46,038 nucleotides of DNA from Prochlorococcus sp. AG-412-I05 (GTDB lineage: Bacteria; Cyanobacteriota; Cyanobacteriia; PCC-6307; Cyanobiaceae), in NCBI GenBank assembly GCA_003214855.1, contig QCLC01000012.1:1-46038 (forward strand), read 5' to 3'. The notes under the pieces were generated by a model, which made no database searches, was not told where the DNA came from, and was given only the letters and a program-made list of their open reading frames with translations. Of this stretch, positions 1 to 7,938 are shown piece by piece. The translations under genes were made by a program, and so were the position numbers. How positions within the stretch are numbered: the stretch's first letter is position 1; each line of letters begins with the position of its first letter.

Positions 1-2
1 GT

Positions 3-524
3 GGCAATGCCAAGCAAGGATTAGGAGATTATCAAGGAGCAATTGCTGATTTCAGTAAAGCAATCATGATTAACCCGGAACTGTCTGAGGCATACAACAA
101 CCGTGGCATTGCCAAGAATAAATTAAAAGATTATCAAGAAGCAATTGCAGATTACAACAAGGCAATAGCAATTAATCCGCAGTATGCCAATGCCTACAAC
201 AATCGTGGTCGCGCTAAGGATAAATTAGGAGATTATCAAGGAGCAATTTCTGATTTAAACAAGTCAATAGCAGTTAATCCGCACAATTATCGTGTCTATA
301 CCAATCGTGGTGTTACTAAGATTGCCTTAAGAGATTATCAAGGAGCAATTGCTGATTTCAATAAATCACTCACAATTAATCCGCAGTATGGCGATGCCTA
401 CATGTGGCGTGGTTTTGCCAAGGGTGATCTAGAAGAATATCAAGGAATGTGTTTGGATTGGAGGAAGGCATCCTCATTAGGTAATACAAATGCGACCAAA
501 GCACTGAAACAGTTTTGTCAATAA
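3..524 (+). CDS. TPR-repeat protein, 5' end outside window
   Basis: The reading frame is open to the first base of the window, so the ATG at 66 is internal and the gene is cut at its 5' end. About five tetratricopeptide repeats of 34 residues follow one another, each with the pattern AYNNRG...K..L.DYQ.AI.D..K.I.INP. At DNA level the GATTATCAAG block recurs about every 102 bp (near 27, 129, 231, 333 and a diverged one near 435), so the array has expanded or been homogenised recently. TPR arrays are helical protein-protein interaction scaffolds; no partner domain is visible here, so the specific role is unknown. The last repeat degenerates and the protein ends in a short Lys/Gln-containing tail. 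Confidence 0.9.
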   Translation, partial: GNAKQGLGDYQGAIADFSKAIMINPELSEAYNNRGIAKNKLKDYQEAIADYNKAIAINPQYANAYNNRGRAKDKLGDYQGAISDLNKSIAVNPHNYRVYTNRGVTKIALRDYQGAIADFNKSLTINPQYGDAYMWRGFAKGDLEEYQGMCLDWRKASSLGNTNATKALKQFCQ

Positions 525-868
525 AGAATTGCCTGGTGCCGCAATATGAGATGAGGGCATAAAACAACCCCTGAAATGGAGAGGATGGTTCTCGGTTCTC
601 CCAAAGTACGATCGATATAGACCGAACTAGACAATCTCTAAAATAACCCTTGCAACTGTTTTAACACTATTTCTAGACTCTTTCCCTGCATTAGATTCGA
701 AGGATAGGACCTATGAAATCATAAGAATAAGAAGATTTGATCCTTGCAGCATTTACTTGTATTTTATCTATTTCATTAGATCTGTTATTAACCAGATCGC
801 ATGATTTGCTTAAAAGAGATTTCATCTCTATAATTCTGCACAAATTTTCATTGTCGTGAATCTTTTAA
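525..868. other. Intergenic region, no gene seen
   Basis: 344 bp of AT-rich DNA between the TPR gene and the winged-helix gene. A short perfect inverted repeat (agagat-ttc-atctct, 815-829) lies about 40 bp before the next start. No T-run follows it, so it is not a convincing terminator. No RNA gene or convincing ORF was seen. Confidence 0.5.
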
Positions 869-1135
869 ATGAAAAAAAGAAACCTTCCTTTTATCAGAAA
901 AAAAGACATGGTCTGGATACTGGTAGATGCACTTAAATTTCTCAAGGGGAAAGGTACAATTGTTCAGGTTTCGAAAGTGATTTGGGAGAACTATAATAAA
1001 GAATTAAAGTCTTCTGGTGATATTTTTTATACATGGCAATACGACATAAGATGGGCGCGCCACAAACTTCAAAAGGAAGGGAGACTTGATACTCATATGG
1101 TGAATGGAAGAAGCATTTGGGAATTGATCAAATAG
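869..1135 (+). CDS. small winged-helix protein, Mrr N-terminal-domain-like
   Basis: 88 residues. The segment from about residue 45 (ENYNKELKSSGDIFYTWQY, then DIRW, KLQKEG and a terminal IWEL) resembles the winged-helix N-terminal domain of Mrr-type restriction endonucleases and free-standing relatives, where FYTWQYDIRWA and GIWEL are typical. Only this putative DNA-binding module is present; there is no nuclease domain, so it may be a small DNA-binding protein or the remains of a larger gene. ATG at 869 is the only plausible start. The 3' two-thirds (952-1132) is duplicated with about ten mismatches at 2883-3063, where it is fused to an integrase remnant. The family call is from memory of the motif and needs a profile search. 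Confidence 0.7.
   Translation: MKKRNLPFIRKKDMVWILVDALKFLKGKGTIVQVSKVIWENYNKELKSSGDIFYTWQYDIRWARHKLQKEGRLDTHMVNGRSIWELIK
952..1132 (+). repeat. 181-bp direct repeat, copy 1
   Basis: Aligns without gaps to 2883-3063, with about ten mismatches counted by eye (roughly 94-95% identity). This copy lies inside an intact small gene and is probably the source. The two copies bracket the Cys-rich gene, the AlpA-like regulator and the integrase remnant. Confidence 0.95.
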
Positions 1136-1194
1136 TGAATGTTCTTTTCTGGATTGGAAATCAGATCTTCTGAAGCGGCACATCAATAACTCTT

Positions 1195-1599
1195 TTGCAA
1201 ATCCTTGCCCCTATTGCACTGCCAGACCCTCCTGAGCACGGAGATCAGAGCAGTCACCAGCAACCACTTGACCCAATCAACCTTTTTGGACTAGTACAGG
1301 CGTATTGGAGCGAGGGTTCGATGGCACGGTTCTCAGGCAGGCAACTATCGCCAATCCCTTCTTCTGACCCAGAGGAATGGCAGTGCATGGATGACGGCAC
1401 TCTCAAACCCTCGCGATCAGGAGCGGTGTGCATGACCTGTAACCACTTCCGCTATGCCGTTGGGAAGCAGTGCCAGACCTTATTGACCTGTCCTATCCAT
1501 CAACGCCTGATTCCTCAAGGAGAGCACCTCAACAGCAAATGCCCTCAATGGATCATGCGAAGGGAACTGGAGGTTGGATGGGCGCCTGAGGTTGCTTAG
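1195..1599 (+). CDS. Cys-rich protein of unknown function
   Basis: I do not recognise this protein. The open frame from a TTG at 1195 gives 134 residues; an in-frame ATG at 1321 gives a 93-residue alternative (MARFSGRQL...) and is at least as likely. The C-terminal half has regularly placed cysteines and histidines (CMTC, HF, KQCQ, TCPIHQ, SKCPQW), a pattern compatible with a small metal-binding knuckle. Base composition is visibly richer in G+C than the flanking DNA. Position beside an AlpA-like gene and an integrase remnant suggests an element-borne accessory protein, which is inference only. Confidence 0.55.
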   Translation: MQILAPIALPDPPEHGDQSSHQQPLDPINLFGLVQAYWSEGSMARFSGRQLSPIPSSDPEEWQCMDDGTLKPSRSGAVCMTCNHFRYAVGKQCQTLLTCPIHQRLIPQGEHLNSKCPQWIMRRELEVGWAPEVA

Positions 1600-1643
1600 A
1601 GCGCCCAAGAACCATTCAGAGGGGCACAGGGCGACTGGTTGAC

Positions 1644-1838
1644 TCAAAGCGCTGCCTCCTGAATTTTCTGATTCATCCAATCCTGCACGGCATGCTTGGT
1701 CCAAACAACCTGTTGAGGTCCAATCTGGATTTGTCTTGGGAATTTCTTTTCGGCGATCATCTTGTAAATCGTCGACTTGGAGATCGATGTCATCTCTTTT
1801 ACTTGATTCAATCGCAGAAATTTTATTTCATAAGTCAT
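1644..1838 (-). CDS. AlpA-family DNA-binding regulator/excisionase-like
   Basis: 64 residues with the AlpA/MerR-like winged HTH layout: FLRLNQVKEMTSISKSTIY (recognition helix region), then KMIAEKKFPRQIQIG and WTKHAVQDWM. Proteins of this family, such as phage P4-linked AlpA, sit next to P4-type integrases and act as transcriptional activators or recombination directionality factors. Here the divergent neighbour at 2170 is such an integrase, now truncated. The gene reads away from it, leaving a shared intergenic region of about 330 bp. The domain appears complete and the size is normal for the family. Confidence 0.85.
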   Translation of the reverse strand: MTYEIKFLRLNQVKEMTSISKSTIYKMIAEKKFPRQIQIGPQQVVWTKHAVQDWMNQKIQEAAL

Positions 1839-2169
1839 TAGATAGATATCCTAATCCTCCTTCTTATTATATCGCATATTGCTAAATTTAGCAACTTTCG
1901 TTATAGATAAATGTATGGTGGAAATGTTGGTGGATATTGCTTATCGATCTTGCTAAGTGGTCCCGATTGGTTTGCTGCAGTGTATATTCCATTCAGATCG
2001 ACGGACACCCTCTCCGTTCTGGGATTGAGTTTAGCAGGTGCTGACCTTCCCTAATCGCTTCTACGGCAACGCATTAGAGGGATTGGTTGTTCTCTGACTT
2101 GCTCTAATCATCCCTCGCTTTCACGCATAATGTTGCGGGATATAAACTGGTGTTGTGGGATTTCTCCAA
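1839..2169. other. Intergenic region between alpA-like gene and integrase remnant
   Basis: No gene seen. It presumably carries divergent promoters for the regulator and integrase. It holds a 22-nt sequence at 1997-2018 (starts atcgac, ends ctctccgtt) that matches 20 of 22 positions at 17103-17124, on the other side of the accessory region. Confidence 0.45.
1997..2018 (+). repeat. 22-nt direct repeat, left copy (possible attachment-like site)
   Basis: Matches 17103-17124 at 20 of 22 positions. It lies just upstream of the integrase remnant, where an att site would be expected. A match of this length and imperfection could arise by chance in a 46-kb window, so the attachment-site reading is tentative. 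Confidence 0.3.
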
Positions 2170-2856
2170 ATGCCCTTCACCGACTTACAAATTAAGAACC
2201 TGAAATCGACGGAGAAGAAGCAGAAGCACTCCGTAGGGAACTCTTTATTTCTGGTTATAGAGAGCAATAAGAAAGCAAAAAACAGCAAATCCTTTGTAGG
2301 GATGATGCGTTGGAGAGATAAGCAGATAGAGGTTCGTATTGGGGTTTATGGAACTGGATATAAACAATGGTCTTTAAAAGATGCCCGCGATGAATGGAAT
2401 AGATTGAGAGTTTTGAGTAAAGAGGAAGGGAGAGACCCCAGAGATTTACAGAAGGAAGAGAAGAAATTATTTGTAGATAAAGCAAACAATCGAACCTTCC
2501 TTGATGCTGTTGAAGGTTGGTTGGCAAGAGTAGTTCTTGCTCCAAGCACAAAAAAAGATTATGAAAATAAATTGTTTAATCAAGTTATTCCTGCTCTTGG
2601 TGGCAATACTCCAATAGCAAAGTTCTCTTGGAATAAAGGTGGTAGGGATAGGGTCTTAAAACTCAAAGACGCAATAGAGGAGAGGGGTGCTGGTAATCAG
2701 GCAGATAAAGTTTTACTGGTTATCAGGCAAGTTTTTGAATATGCGATTGATAGGAGTTGGTTAGAAGGTCCTAATCCAGCAATGAGTAGCAGATTAACTA
2801 AATCAAAACATATCCCTAAAAATAATCCTTGTTTGAGATGGGATGAATTACCATAA
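2170..2856 (+). pseudogene. P4-type tyrosine integrase, catalytic domain lost
   Basis: The N-terminal DUF4102-like arm-binding region (MPFTDLQIKNLK..., IGVYGTGYKQWSLKDAR) and the SAM-like core-binding domain (FLDAVEGWL...YENKLFNQVIPALGG) are intact. The sequence stops after CLRWDELP, just where the catalytic domain should begin. No R..HxxR..Y residues remain. The in-frame ATG at 2170 is preferred over the GTG at 2155 because MPFTDLQIKNLK fits the family start. The stop is TAA where family members would typically read CAA (DELPQLL). The frame then continues through LLDDLNNN directly, in frame, into the duplicated winged-helix fragment at 2884 before a second stop at 2983. The catalytic half has therefore been replaced by recombination, and the product cannot recombine DNA on its own. 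Confidence 0.88.
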
Positions 2857-2882
2857 TTGTTAGATGATTTAAACAACAATAT

Positions 2883-3063
2883 AGGTACAATTGTTCAGGT
2901 TTCGAAAGTGATTTGGGAGAACTATAATAAAGAATCAAAGTCTTCTGGTGATATTTTTTATACATGGCAATATGACATAAGATAAGTGCGTCACAAACTT
3001 CAGAAGGAAGGGAAACTTGATACTCATATGGTGAATGGAAGAAGTATTTGCGAATTGATCAAA
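2883..3063 (+). repeat. 181-bp direct repeat, copy 2 (winged-helix gene fragment)
   Basis: Duplicate of 952-1132. It has no start codon of its own, carries a nonsense change (TGG to TAA at 2983-2985, at the W of DIRW), and ends exactly before the position of the original stop codon. Most of the substitutions are to A or T, as expected for decay without selection. It is fused in frame to the truncated integrase. Confidence 0.93.
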
Positions 3064-3152
3064 CGCGGATTTTTCCTTATAAGTTAATCCCTGTATTTGA
3101 ACTTCTTTGCTAAAAGCTGCAATATGCCTTGTCTATAAAGTTTTAGGCAGAT

Positions 3153-3173
3153 ATATTCACGTTTAGTGAATAT
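3153..3173 (-). terminator. hairpin downstream of neuD
   Basis: A perfect 8-bp inverted repeat (atattcac / gtgaatat) with a 5-nt loop begins 12 bp past the neuD stop. On the neuD strand no clear T-run follows, so it may be an RNA-stabilising hairpin or a weak terminator. Confidence 0.35.
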
Positions 3174-3184
3174 CTAAGGCTTCA

Positions 3185-3898
3185 TTACTGACTCTTTGAA
3201 CACTCTCTTGCGGGATTACCAATATAAAGACCTTTCTCTTTACCATTTTTTCTTGAGTAGAATGCAAGTGCTGAAACAACGGACTTCTTTCTTAGGCGGC
3301 TTCCCCTATCAATAACTGCGCCAGTAGAGATTGAACACATTTCTTCGATAACAACATCGCCACTCAGCTTCGCACCTGGACTAATTATTGTACTTTGACC
3401 TACAGTTGAGCCATGAGCTACTATCGAAAAATTATTTATAAAAACATTGGCAGATATAAATGTCCCGTACCCTATTATACAGCTTTGATTGATAAATATT
3501 CCTTCCCCTAGTTTTGCTCCTGGAGAAACATAACTACTTGGATGGACAATTGTTTTTAAAGTAAGCCCCCGCTGGACAAGTTCTCCATAGACCTTATCCC
3601 TTAACATTGGGCATGAGCCTATAGCAATAATAAAATCTGAACTCTCAGATTCAACTTCCTTTAAGGAAGAACACAATATAGGTCGTTCCTTGATGTTAAA
3701 ATGATCTAATAAATTATCGATCTGTTTAAGATATCCTTTGTCATGTTTTTCATCAACTATATATTTGACAAATGCTGAAGTTTTGTTAAGATCTGCAATA
3801 ACTAAATAGGCTTCAATTATCTCTACAGCCAAAGCACCACAGCCACATAAGGAAAGAGGTCTTTCAGGCTTTGAGATCTTTGACTTTTGATTTTTCAT
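3185..3898 (-). CDS. neuD: NeuD/PglD-like sugar O- or N-acyltransferase
   Basis: 237 residues from the ATG at 3898; the further upstream TTG at 3916 adds six residues and is less likely. The N-terminal part is a small Rossmann-like nucleotide-sugar binding region (LSLCGCGALAVEIIEAY...). The C-terminal half is a left-handed beta-helix of hexapeptide repeats (VSPGAKLGEGIFI, IGYGTFI, INNFSIVAHGSTVG). The likely catalytic His is in NNFSIVAHGS. The protein ends with the family signature LYIGNPAREC. In nonulosonic acid loci NeuD-type enzymes acetylate sialic or legionaminic acid or its amino-sugar precursor using acetyl-CoA. It is last in the neuB-neuC-neuD order, 257 bp after neuC, so it may be co-transcribed. 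The acyl donor is unknown and could be a non-acetyl group from the neighbouring ACP system. Confidence 0.85.
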   Translation of the reverse strand: MKNQKSKISKPERPLSLCGCGALAVEIIEAYLVIADLNKTSAFVKYIVDEKHDKGYLKQIDNLLDHFNIKERPILCSSLKEVESESSDFIIAIGSCPMLRDKVYGELVQRGLTLKTIVHPSSYVSPGAKLGEGIFINQSCIIGYGTFISANVFINNFSIVAHGSTVGQSTIISPGAKLSGDVVIEEMCSISTGAVIDRGSRLRKKSVVSALAFYSRKNGKEKGLYIGNPARECSKSQ

Positions 3899-4155
3899 AT
3901 ATATATTATAAGCCAAATACTAAGTTTTAACTATACTTTTTATTTAAAGTTAGGTTGATTAGTTGGCTGTATGATCCTCTGGGGATTTTCTATTGCTTCT
4001 TCCATAATAGTAATCCAGTCACTCATGCAGCAATAGCATAAAGATTGAGGATTGGCTTTATGATATTCATTTAATATTTATTATTCTATATAGGAGGGAT
4101 ATAGTATTGCTAGAGGAAGAGTTGATCAATATTTATTATTGATTCACCTGGTTTG

Positions 4156-5322
4156 TTATGTATGATTTAAATTAACATCAAAAAATTTCTTTTTCAGGAT
4201 ATTATGCAATGGATACTCTTCTAGAAGCTTTATAATTTTCTCAGAGGCACATGAATCGCCGTAAGGGTTTTTAACGGATTCTAAAATAGATGTGAATTCT
4301 ATTGAGTATGATTTCTCAATTGCTTTCAATATATCATTCGAATTTGCATCACAATTAATTACACTTGATGCCGATAACCTTCCTAATTGCCTGTCTCCAA
4401 TATTGATAGTAGCTTTCTTGAAACTCGGAACTTCAGTTAATCCACTTGAAGAGTTTCCCACAACAGCATCTACATATTGTAAGCAAGATAAATAAAGAAG
4501 TTGGCCAAGTGATTTGTATGCCTTTGCATTTCTCTTATCCTTACAAAAATTTTCAATATATTTAAATATCTTTCTTCCTTCTGTATCTGCATTAGGCATT
4601 GTAAATATCAGGTTGGTATTCTCTAGGTTTTCAAGAGATAATAGCAATTCTCTTATTTGCACTGAAGAGGTCTCTTCTTCAAGCGTCACAGGATGAAAAG
4701 TGATTAATAGATTTTTATCACTAAAACGAAAATCAAGTTTCTCTTCTAGCTCTTTAAGACTTAGTAATTTCAGTTTTAAAATATTATCAATCCCTAGACC
4801 ACCAACCAGAAAAACAGATTCAGGATTTTCACCTAATTGAATTACACGATCTCGATATGTATCTGTTGCGACGAAATGCAGGTGAGACATTTTGGTGATG
4901 CTGTGTCTTATGGCTTCGTCGATTGCACCCTGTGATGTATCCCCTCCACCAATGTGAGCAACAGGAATCCTTGCAACCATAGCAGCCGTAATAGCTGAGA
5001 ATATTTCAAAACGGTCTCCAATAACTAATACAAGATCTGGTTTTACTTGGCAAAATGCATCTGCAAAACCAATTAAGCCTAGGCCCATTGACTTTGAAAT
5101 CCCTACAGGGGAGTCTGAACTTAGTAGCATTTCTACTTTCCTATCTACATTAAAACCATCTGCCTCAATTGCCTTTATAGTTGAACCGAATTCAGGCGAT
5201 AAGTGCATTCCTGTAACAATCAGATTCAATTCTAGAATTGAACTATTAAGAATACCATTAATAATCCATCTTAGCAGACCATACTCTGCTCTTGAACCAG
5301 TTATCACGCAGATTTTTCTCAT
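4156..5322 (-). CDS. neuC: UDP-N-acetylglucosamine 2-epimerase, hydrolysing (NeuC type)
   Basis: 388 residues, normal length. It opens with MRKICVITGSRAEYGLLRW, the NeuC/LegG signature, followed by VLVIGDRFE, VAHIGGGDTSQGAIDEAIRHS and a C-terminal VGNSSSGLTEVPSF nucleotide-binding loop. The enzyme hydrolyses a UDP-HexNAc with inversion at C2 to give a free ManNAc-type sugar for NeuB. It is cytoplasmic. Start ATG 5322 lies 4 bp after the neuB stop, so it is co-transcribed and probably coupled. Sequence alone cannot tell sialic from legionaminic-type substrates. Confidence 0.92.
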   Translation of the reverse strand: MRKICVITGSRAEYGLLRWIINGILNSSILELNLIVTGMHLSPEFGSTIKAIEADGFNVDRKVEMLLSSDSPVGISKSMGLGLIGFADAFCQVKPDLVLVIGDRFEIFSAITAAMVARIPVAHIGGGDTSQGAIDEAIRHSITKMSHLHFVATDTYRDRVIQLGENPESVFLVGGLGIDNILKLKLLSLKELEEKLDFRFSDKNLLITFHPVTLEEETSSVQIRELLLSLENLENTNLIFTMPNADTEGRKIFKYIENFCKDKRNAKAYKSLGQLLYLSCLQYVDAVVGNSSSGLTEVPSFKKATINIGDRQLGRLSASSVINCDANSNDILKAIEKSYSIEFTSILESVKNPYGDSCASEKIIKLLEEYPLHNILKKKFFDVNLNHT

Positions 5323-5326
5323 GACA

Positions 5327-6328
5327 TTACCAAGTTATTAGTTCATCTCTTTTAAATGACCTTGAAGCCTTGCGACCAATTAGCTGATCCCATTTAAGTG
5401 GCGATATGCCTATGCCAGGTCGCTTTACAGTTAAGTTTTTTTCCGAAAACAGTTCTCCATCATTTATTGGTACGGCAGCAACTATCGAACGCCTAACAAT
5501 TGGTATTGTCCTTATTTCATTATTACTAGGAGCTTTTATTCCATTTCCAAGAGCACTTTCTATGTTCCTTATTGATTGGACCATCGCGGTAAATTCATGT
5601 GGCTCAAGACTAGCCATATGATCTGGACCTTCCATATTGCTATCTAATGTTAAATGTTTTTCAATAACGGTGGCACCTAAAGCAACTGCAGCAATTGGAA
5701 CTTCTATTCCGTTTGTATGATCTGAATATCCTACTGCTACCTGGAAGGCCTCTGCAATACTTTTCATAGCATTTAAATTTACATCATCTAGCGGCGCAGG
5801 ATAGTCTGTTGTGCAATGTAAAACTGTTATGTCTTTATGTGCCACTCCTCCACGCTCAAGAATATTTAGTGCAAACTCTATTTCACCTAATGTAGCCATA
5901 CCAGTTGAAAGAATTACTGGGCACTTAAATTTAGCAATTTGACGCAAGTAAGGTAAGTTTGTGATCTCACCAGATGGTATTTTCCAGAAAGGAATATTTA
6001 ATGTTGACAGGTATTCAGTTGCTTTCTTTCCGAAACTTGATGCCGCAAAGATGATATTCTTTTGATTACAATATGCGCTAATTTCTTTGTAGACTCTCAA
6101 ATCAAGGGTGAGACGCTTACTCATTTCAAGCTGACTTTCCTCTCGCTTGCTATTTGATATCTGGTAAGGGGCCATAATGCCTTCTTCAGTTACAACTTCT
6201 GAAGGGATAGCTGCTTGAAATTTAATAACATCAGCACCTGCTGACTTTGCCGCGTCTACAAGCTTATAAGCTAAGTCAATATCTTTATTATGATTAACGC
6301 CAGCTTCGGCTATAATAAGTACTTTCAT
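5327..6328 (-). CDS. neuB: N-acetylneuraminate/legionaminate-type synthase
   Basis: 333 residues, slightly short for the family but with both domains. The N-terminal TIM barrel begins VLIIAEAGVNHNKDIDLAYKL and contains DVIKFQAA, IPSGEITNLPYL, LSTGMATLGE, HCTTDYPAPL, GYSDHTNGIEVPIAA and VIEKHLTLD. The C-terminal SAF (antifreeze-like) domain contains RRSIVAAVPI and LTVKRPGIGISP. The enzyme condenses phosphoenolpyruvate with a six-carbon N-acyl-mannosamine-type sugar to give a nine-carbon nonulosonic acid. First gene of the neuBCD unit, reading away from the ACP operon across a 221-bp divergent region. No CMP-nonulosonate synthetase (neuA) lies in this window. Confidence 0.92.
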   Translation of the reverse strand: MKVLIIAEAGVNHNKDIDLAYKLVDAAKSAGADVIKFQAAIPSEVVTEEGIMAPYQISNSKREESQLEMSKRLTLDLRVYKEISAYCNQKNIIFAASSFGKKATEYLSTLNIPFWKIPSGEITNLPYLRQIAKFKCPVILSTGMATLGEIEFALNILERGGVAHKDITVLHCTTDYPAPLDDVNLNAMKSIAEAFQVAVGYSDHTNGIEVPIAAVALGATVIEKHLTLDSNMEGPDHMASLEPHEFTAMVQSIRNIESALGNGIKAPSNNEIRTIPIVRRSIVAAVPINDGELFSEKNLTVKRPGIGISPLKWDQLIGRKASRSFKRDELITW

Positions 6329-6407
6329 TAGTAGAGTCTTTAGTTATGAGTGGGATAAAATTGTGATAAAACCATTTTATTTTGAGTCTTCAAATAATAC
6401 CATATAT

Positions 6408-6413
6408 ATTATA
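6408..6413 (-). promoter_or_regulatory. perfect -10 box for the neuBCD operon (predicted)
   Basis: On the minus strand the hexamer TATAAT lies about 80 bp upstream of the neuB ATG. No good -35 was found at 17 bp, so only the -10 is offered. The surrounding DNA is very AT-rich, which weakens the call. Confidence 0.35.
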
Positions 6414-6491
6414 CGCAAAGAGCAACCTTGCAGGAGAAATTCTGAATTACCCACTTCATCTACTCTTGCTGTTGCGATCCATATTATGAAG

Positions 6492-6520
6492 TTGACAGAA
6501 TACTATTAGTGTGCTAATGT
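6492..6520 (+). promoter_or_regulatory. sigma-70-type promoter for the ACP operon (predicted)
   Basis: A perfect TTGACA at 6492-6497, a 17-bp spacer and TAATGT at 6515-6520 preceded by TG one base upstream (extended -10). The -10 itself matches only half of the consensus. The predicted transcript would start about 20-25 bp before the ACP ATG, a short leader. Confidence 0.5.
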
Positions 6521-6549
6521 AAAACATATTTTGCTTTTAATTCGCATAA

Positions 6550-6798
6550 ATGGACAAGGTTTTAGAATGTTATCAAAATGCTTTTGTTGAAGCATTTGAA
6601 TTAGAAGATAAGTCACAACTGAGTACACTTAAGTATCAAAGTATTGAGGAATGGGATTCTATTGGCCATATGGCATTAATGGCAGAGTTGGAAGCACAAT
6701 TTGGGATAACTATTAAGACGGAGGACCTAATACAATTTGAGTCATATAATCAAGGTGTAGATATTCTTGCTCGTTATAATGTGAGAATTACTCTTTAA
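6550..6798 (+). CDS. acyl carrier protein
   Basis: 82 residues with the ACP fold signature: WDSIGHMALMAELEAQFGI. Ser37 in DSIGHM is the expected 4'-phosphopantetheine attachment site, and helix 2 continues into the acidic LMAELE. It differs from typical housekeeping AcpP (which has DSLD) and heads an operon of specialised genes, so it is probably a dedicated carrier. Partners in context are the adenylating ligase (13118), the LuxE/LuxC pair, the FabZ-like protein and the SDR. There is no obvious Shine-Dalgarno before the ATG. The radical SAM gene follows after 38 bp. Confidence 0.93.
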   Translation: MDKVLECYQNAFVEAFELEDKSQLSTLKYQSIEEWDSIGHMALMAELEAQFGITIKTEDLIQFESYNQGVDILARYNVRITL

Positions 6799-6836
6799 AC
6801 TCGTAACCCTAGTTCACCTAGTCAGCCTAAGTCAAA

Positions 6837-7919
6837 ATGTCCTTACTACAAAAGCCCCTAGTAGTTCAAAAATTTAGGGATTTTCATGATTACGTTAAGA
6901 ACAACGATGGAAAGATAGGCCTAAAACAAAGGGGCCTAGATATGAATCTAAATAATGGGTGTAATTTAAAATGTGAGCATTGCTTTACTCTTTCTCCTCA
7001 AGGACTGAATACAAAAGATAGGATACCTGTCGAGAAGGTGAAGGACATTGGAGATCAAGCGGATGAATTGGGGATTTTCGAAATAGATTTGCAAGGCGGC
7101 GAACTATTATTAAATAAGGAGTATCTCTTCGATGTCTTAAATGCTTTAGGAACAGAAAGATTCTATGTTTACTTAACCACTAATGGTTATTTTATGACAA
7201 GTGAAATAGCTAAAAAGTTGGCTGAATTGGGTGTAGACAGAGTTTCTGTAAGTATAGATAGTATGGACCCTGAAACTCATGATACTTTCAGAGGGAAAAA
7301 AGGCTCTTGGGAAAGAGCGATCAATGCTCTTAAATTAGTTCAAGAAGAAGGAATTGCTCCATATCTGAACATCACTGTAGGTAGATATAATGTTGACTCA
7401 GATGACCTTAGGCTTCTTCTAGAATATTCCAAGGACAATCGATATACAACACTACTTAACATTGCTACCCCTGGAGGTATGTGGCGTAACATGCATGAGA
7501 TATGCATTAATGATGAGGATAGTCATCATCTAATTAATATGAGAAAACATTATAAGAATATACTCAGGAATCTTTGGGACCCTTTCGATCGGAATCGGGA
7601 GGGTGTCATCGGCTGCAATACAGTTAACAGGCTATATATAACACCTATTGGTGATGTATTGCCATGTCCATATGTTCATATTAAAATCGGAAACATATTT
7701 GAATCATCATTAAAGCAAATATCAGAGAATGGCTTTAGAGTAAAATATTTTAGAGAATATAGTGAGAAGTGTCTCGCAGGGGAAGATACTACATTTATAA
7801 AGAAATTTATGGCAAAAGAAGACACAACTATATTTGCTCCACAGTTGATTAAGGATTTATTCTCTGATAAAGAGATACTACCTGATGATATATCTCTCCC
7901 AGTTCCAAGACATTATTAA
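6837..7919 (+). CDS. radical SAM enzyme with short C-terminal cysteine cluster region
   Basis: 360 residues. CNLKCEHC (C42, C46, C49; CX3CX2C) binds the SAM-cleaving [4Fe-4S] cluster. The GG motif (LQGGELLLN), SIDSMDPETHDTFRG and NITVGRYN follow in the usual barrel order. Past residue 250 there is IGCNTVNRLYITPIGDVLPC and a later KCLAGED. These three cysteines look like a reduced SPASM/Twitch region for an auxiliary cluster, short of the full seven-cysteine set. SPASM relatives modify peptides, amino sugars or carrier-bound substrates. Substrate here is unknown; placement directly after an ACP suggests a carrier-bound acyl group or a sugar. Confidence 0.9.
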   Translation: MSLLQKPLVVQKFRDFHDYVKNNDGKIGLKQRGLDMNLNNGCNLKCEHCFTLSPQGLNTKDRIPVEKVKDIGDQADELGIFEIDLQGGELLLNKEYLFDVLNALGTERFYVYLTTNGYFMTSEIAKKLAELGVDRVSVSIDSMDPETHDTFRGKKGSWERAINALKLVQEEGIAPYLNITVGRYNVDSDDLRLLLEYSKDNRYTTLLNIATPGGMWRNMHEICINDEDSHHLINMRKHYKNILRNLWDPFDRNREGVIGCNTVNRLYITPIGDVLPCPYVHIKIGNIFESSLKQISENGFRVKYFREYSEKCLAGEDTTFIKKFMAKEDTTIFAPQLIKDLFSDKEILPDDISLPVPRHY

Positions 7920-7938
7920 ATAATTTATTGATCCTCTT

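Noticed and set aside
1-524. CRISPR-like array because of regularly spaced repeats
   Set aside because: The 102-bp periodic repeats are in one open frame and encode 34-residue TPR units.
2041-2115. Possible tRNA remnant near the integrase (ctaatcgc...gcattag)
   Set aside because: Only a short imperfect stem; no T-arm consensus, anticodon arm or acceptor pairing could be built.
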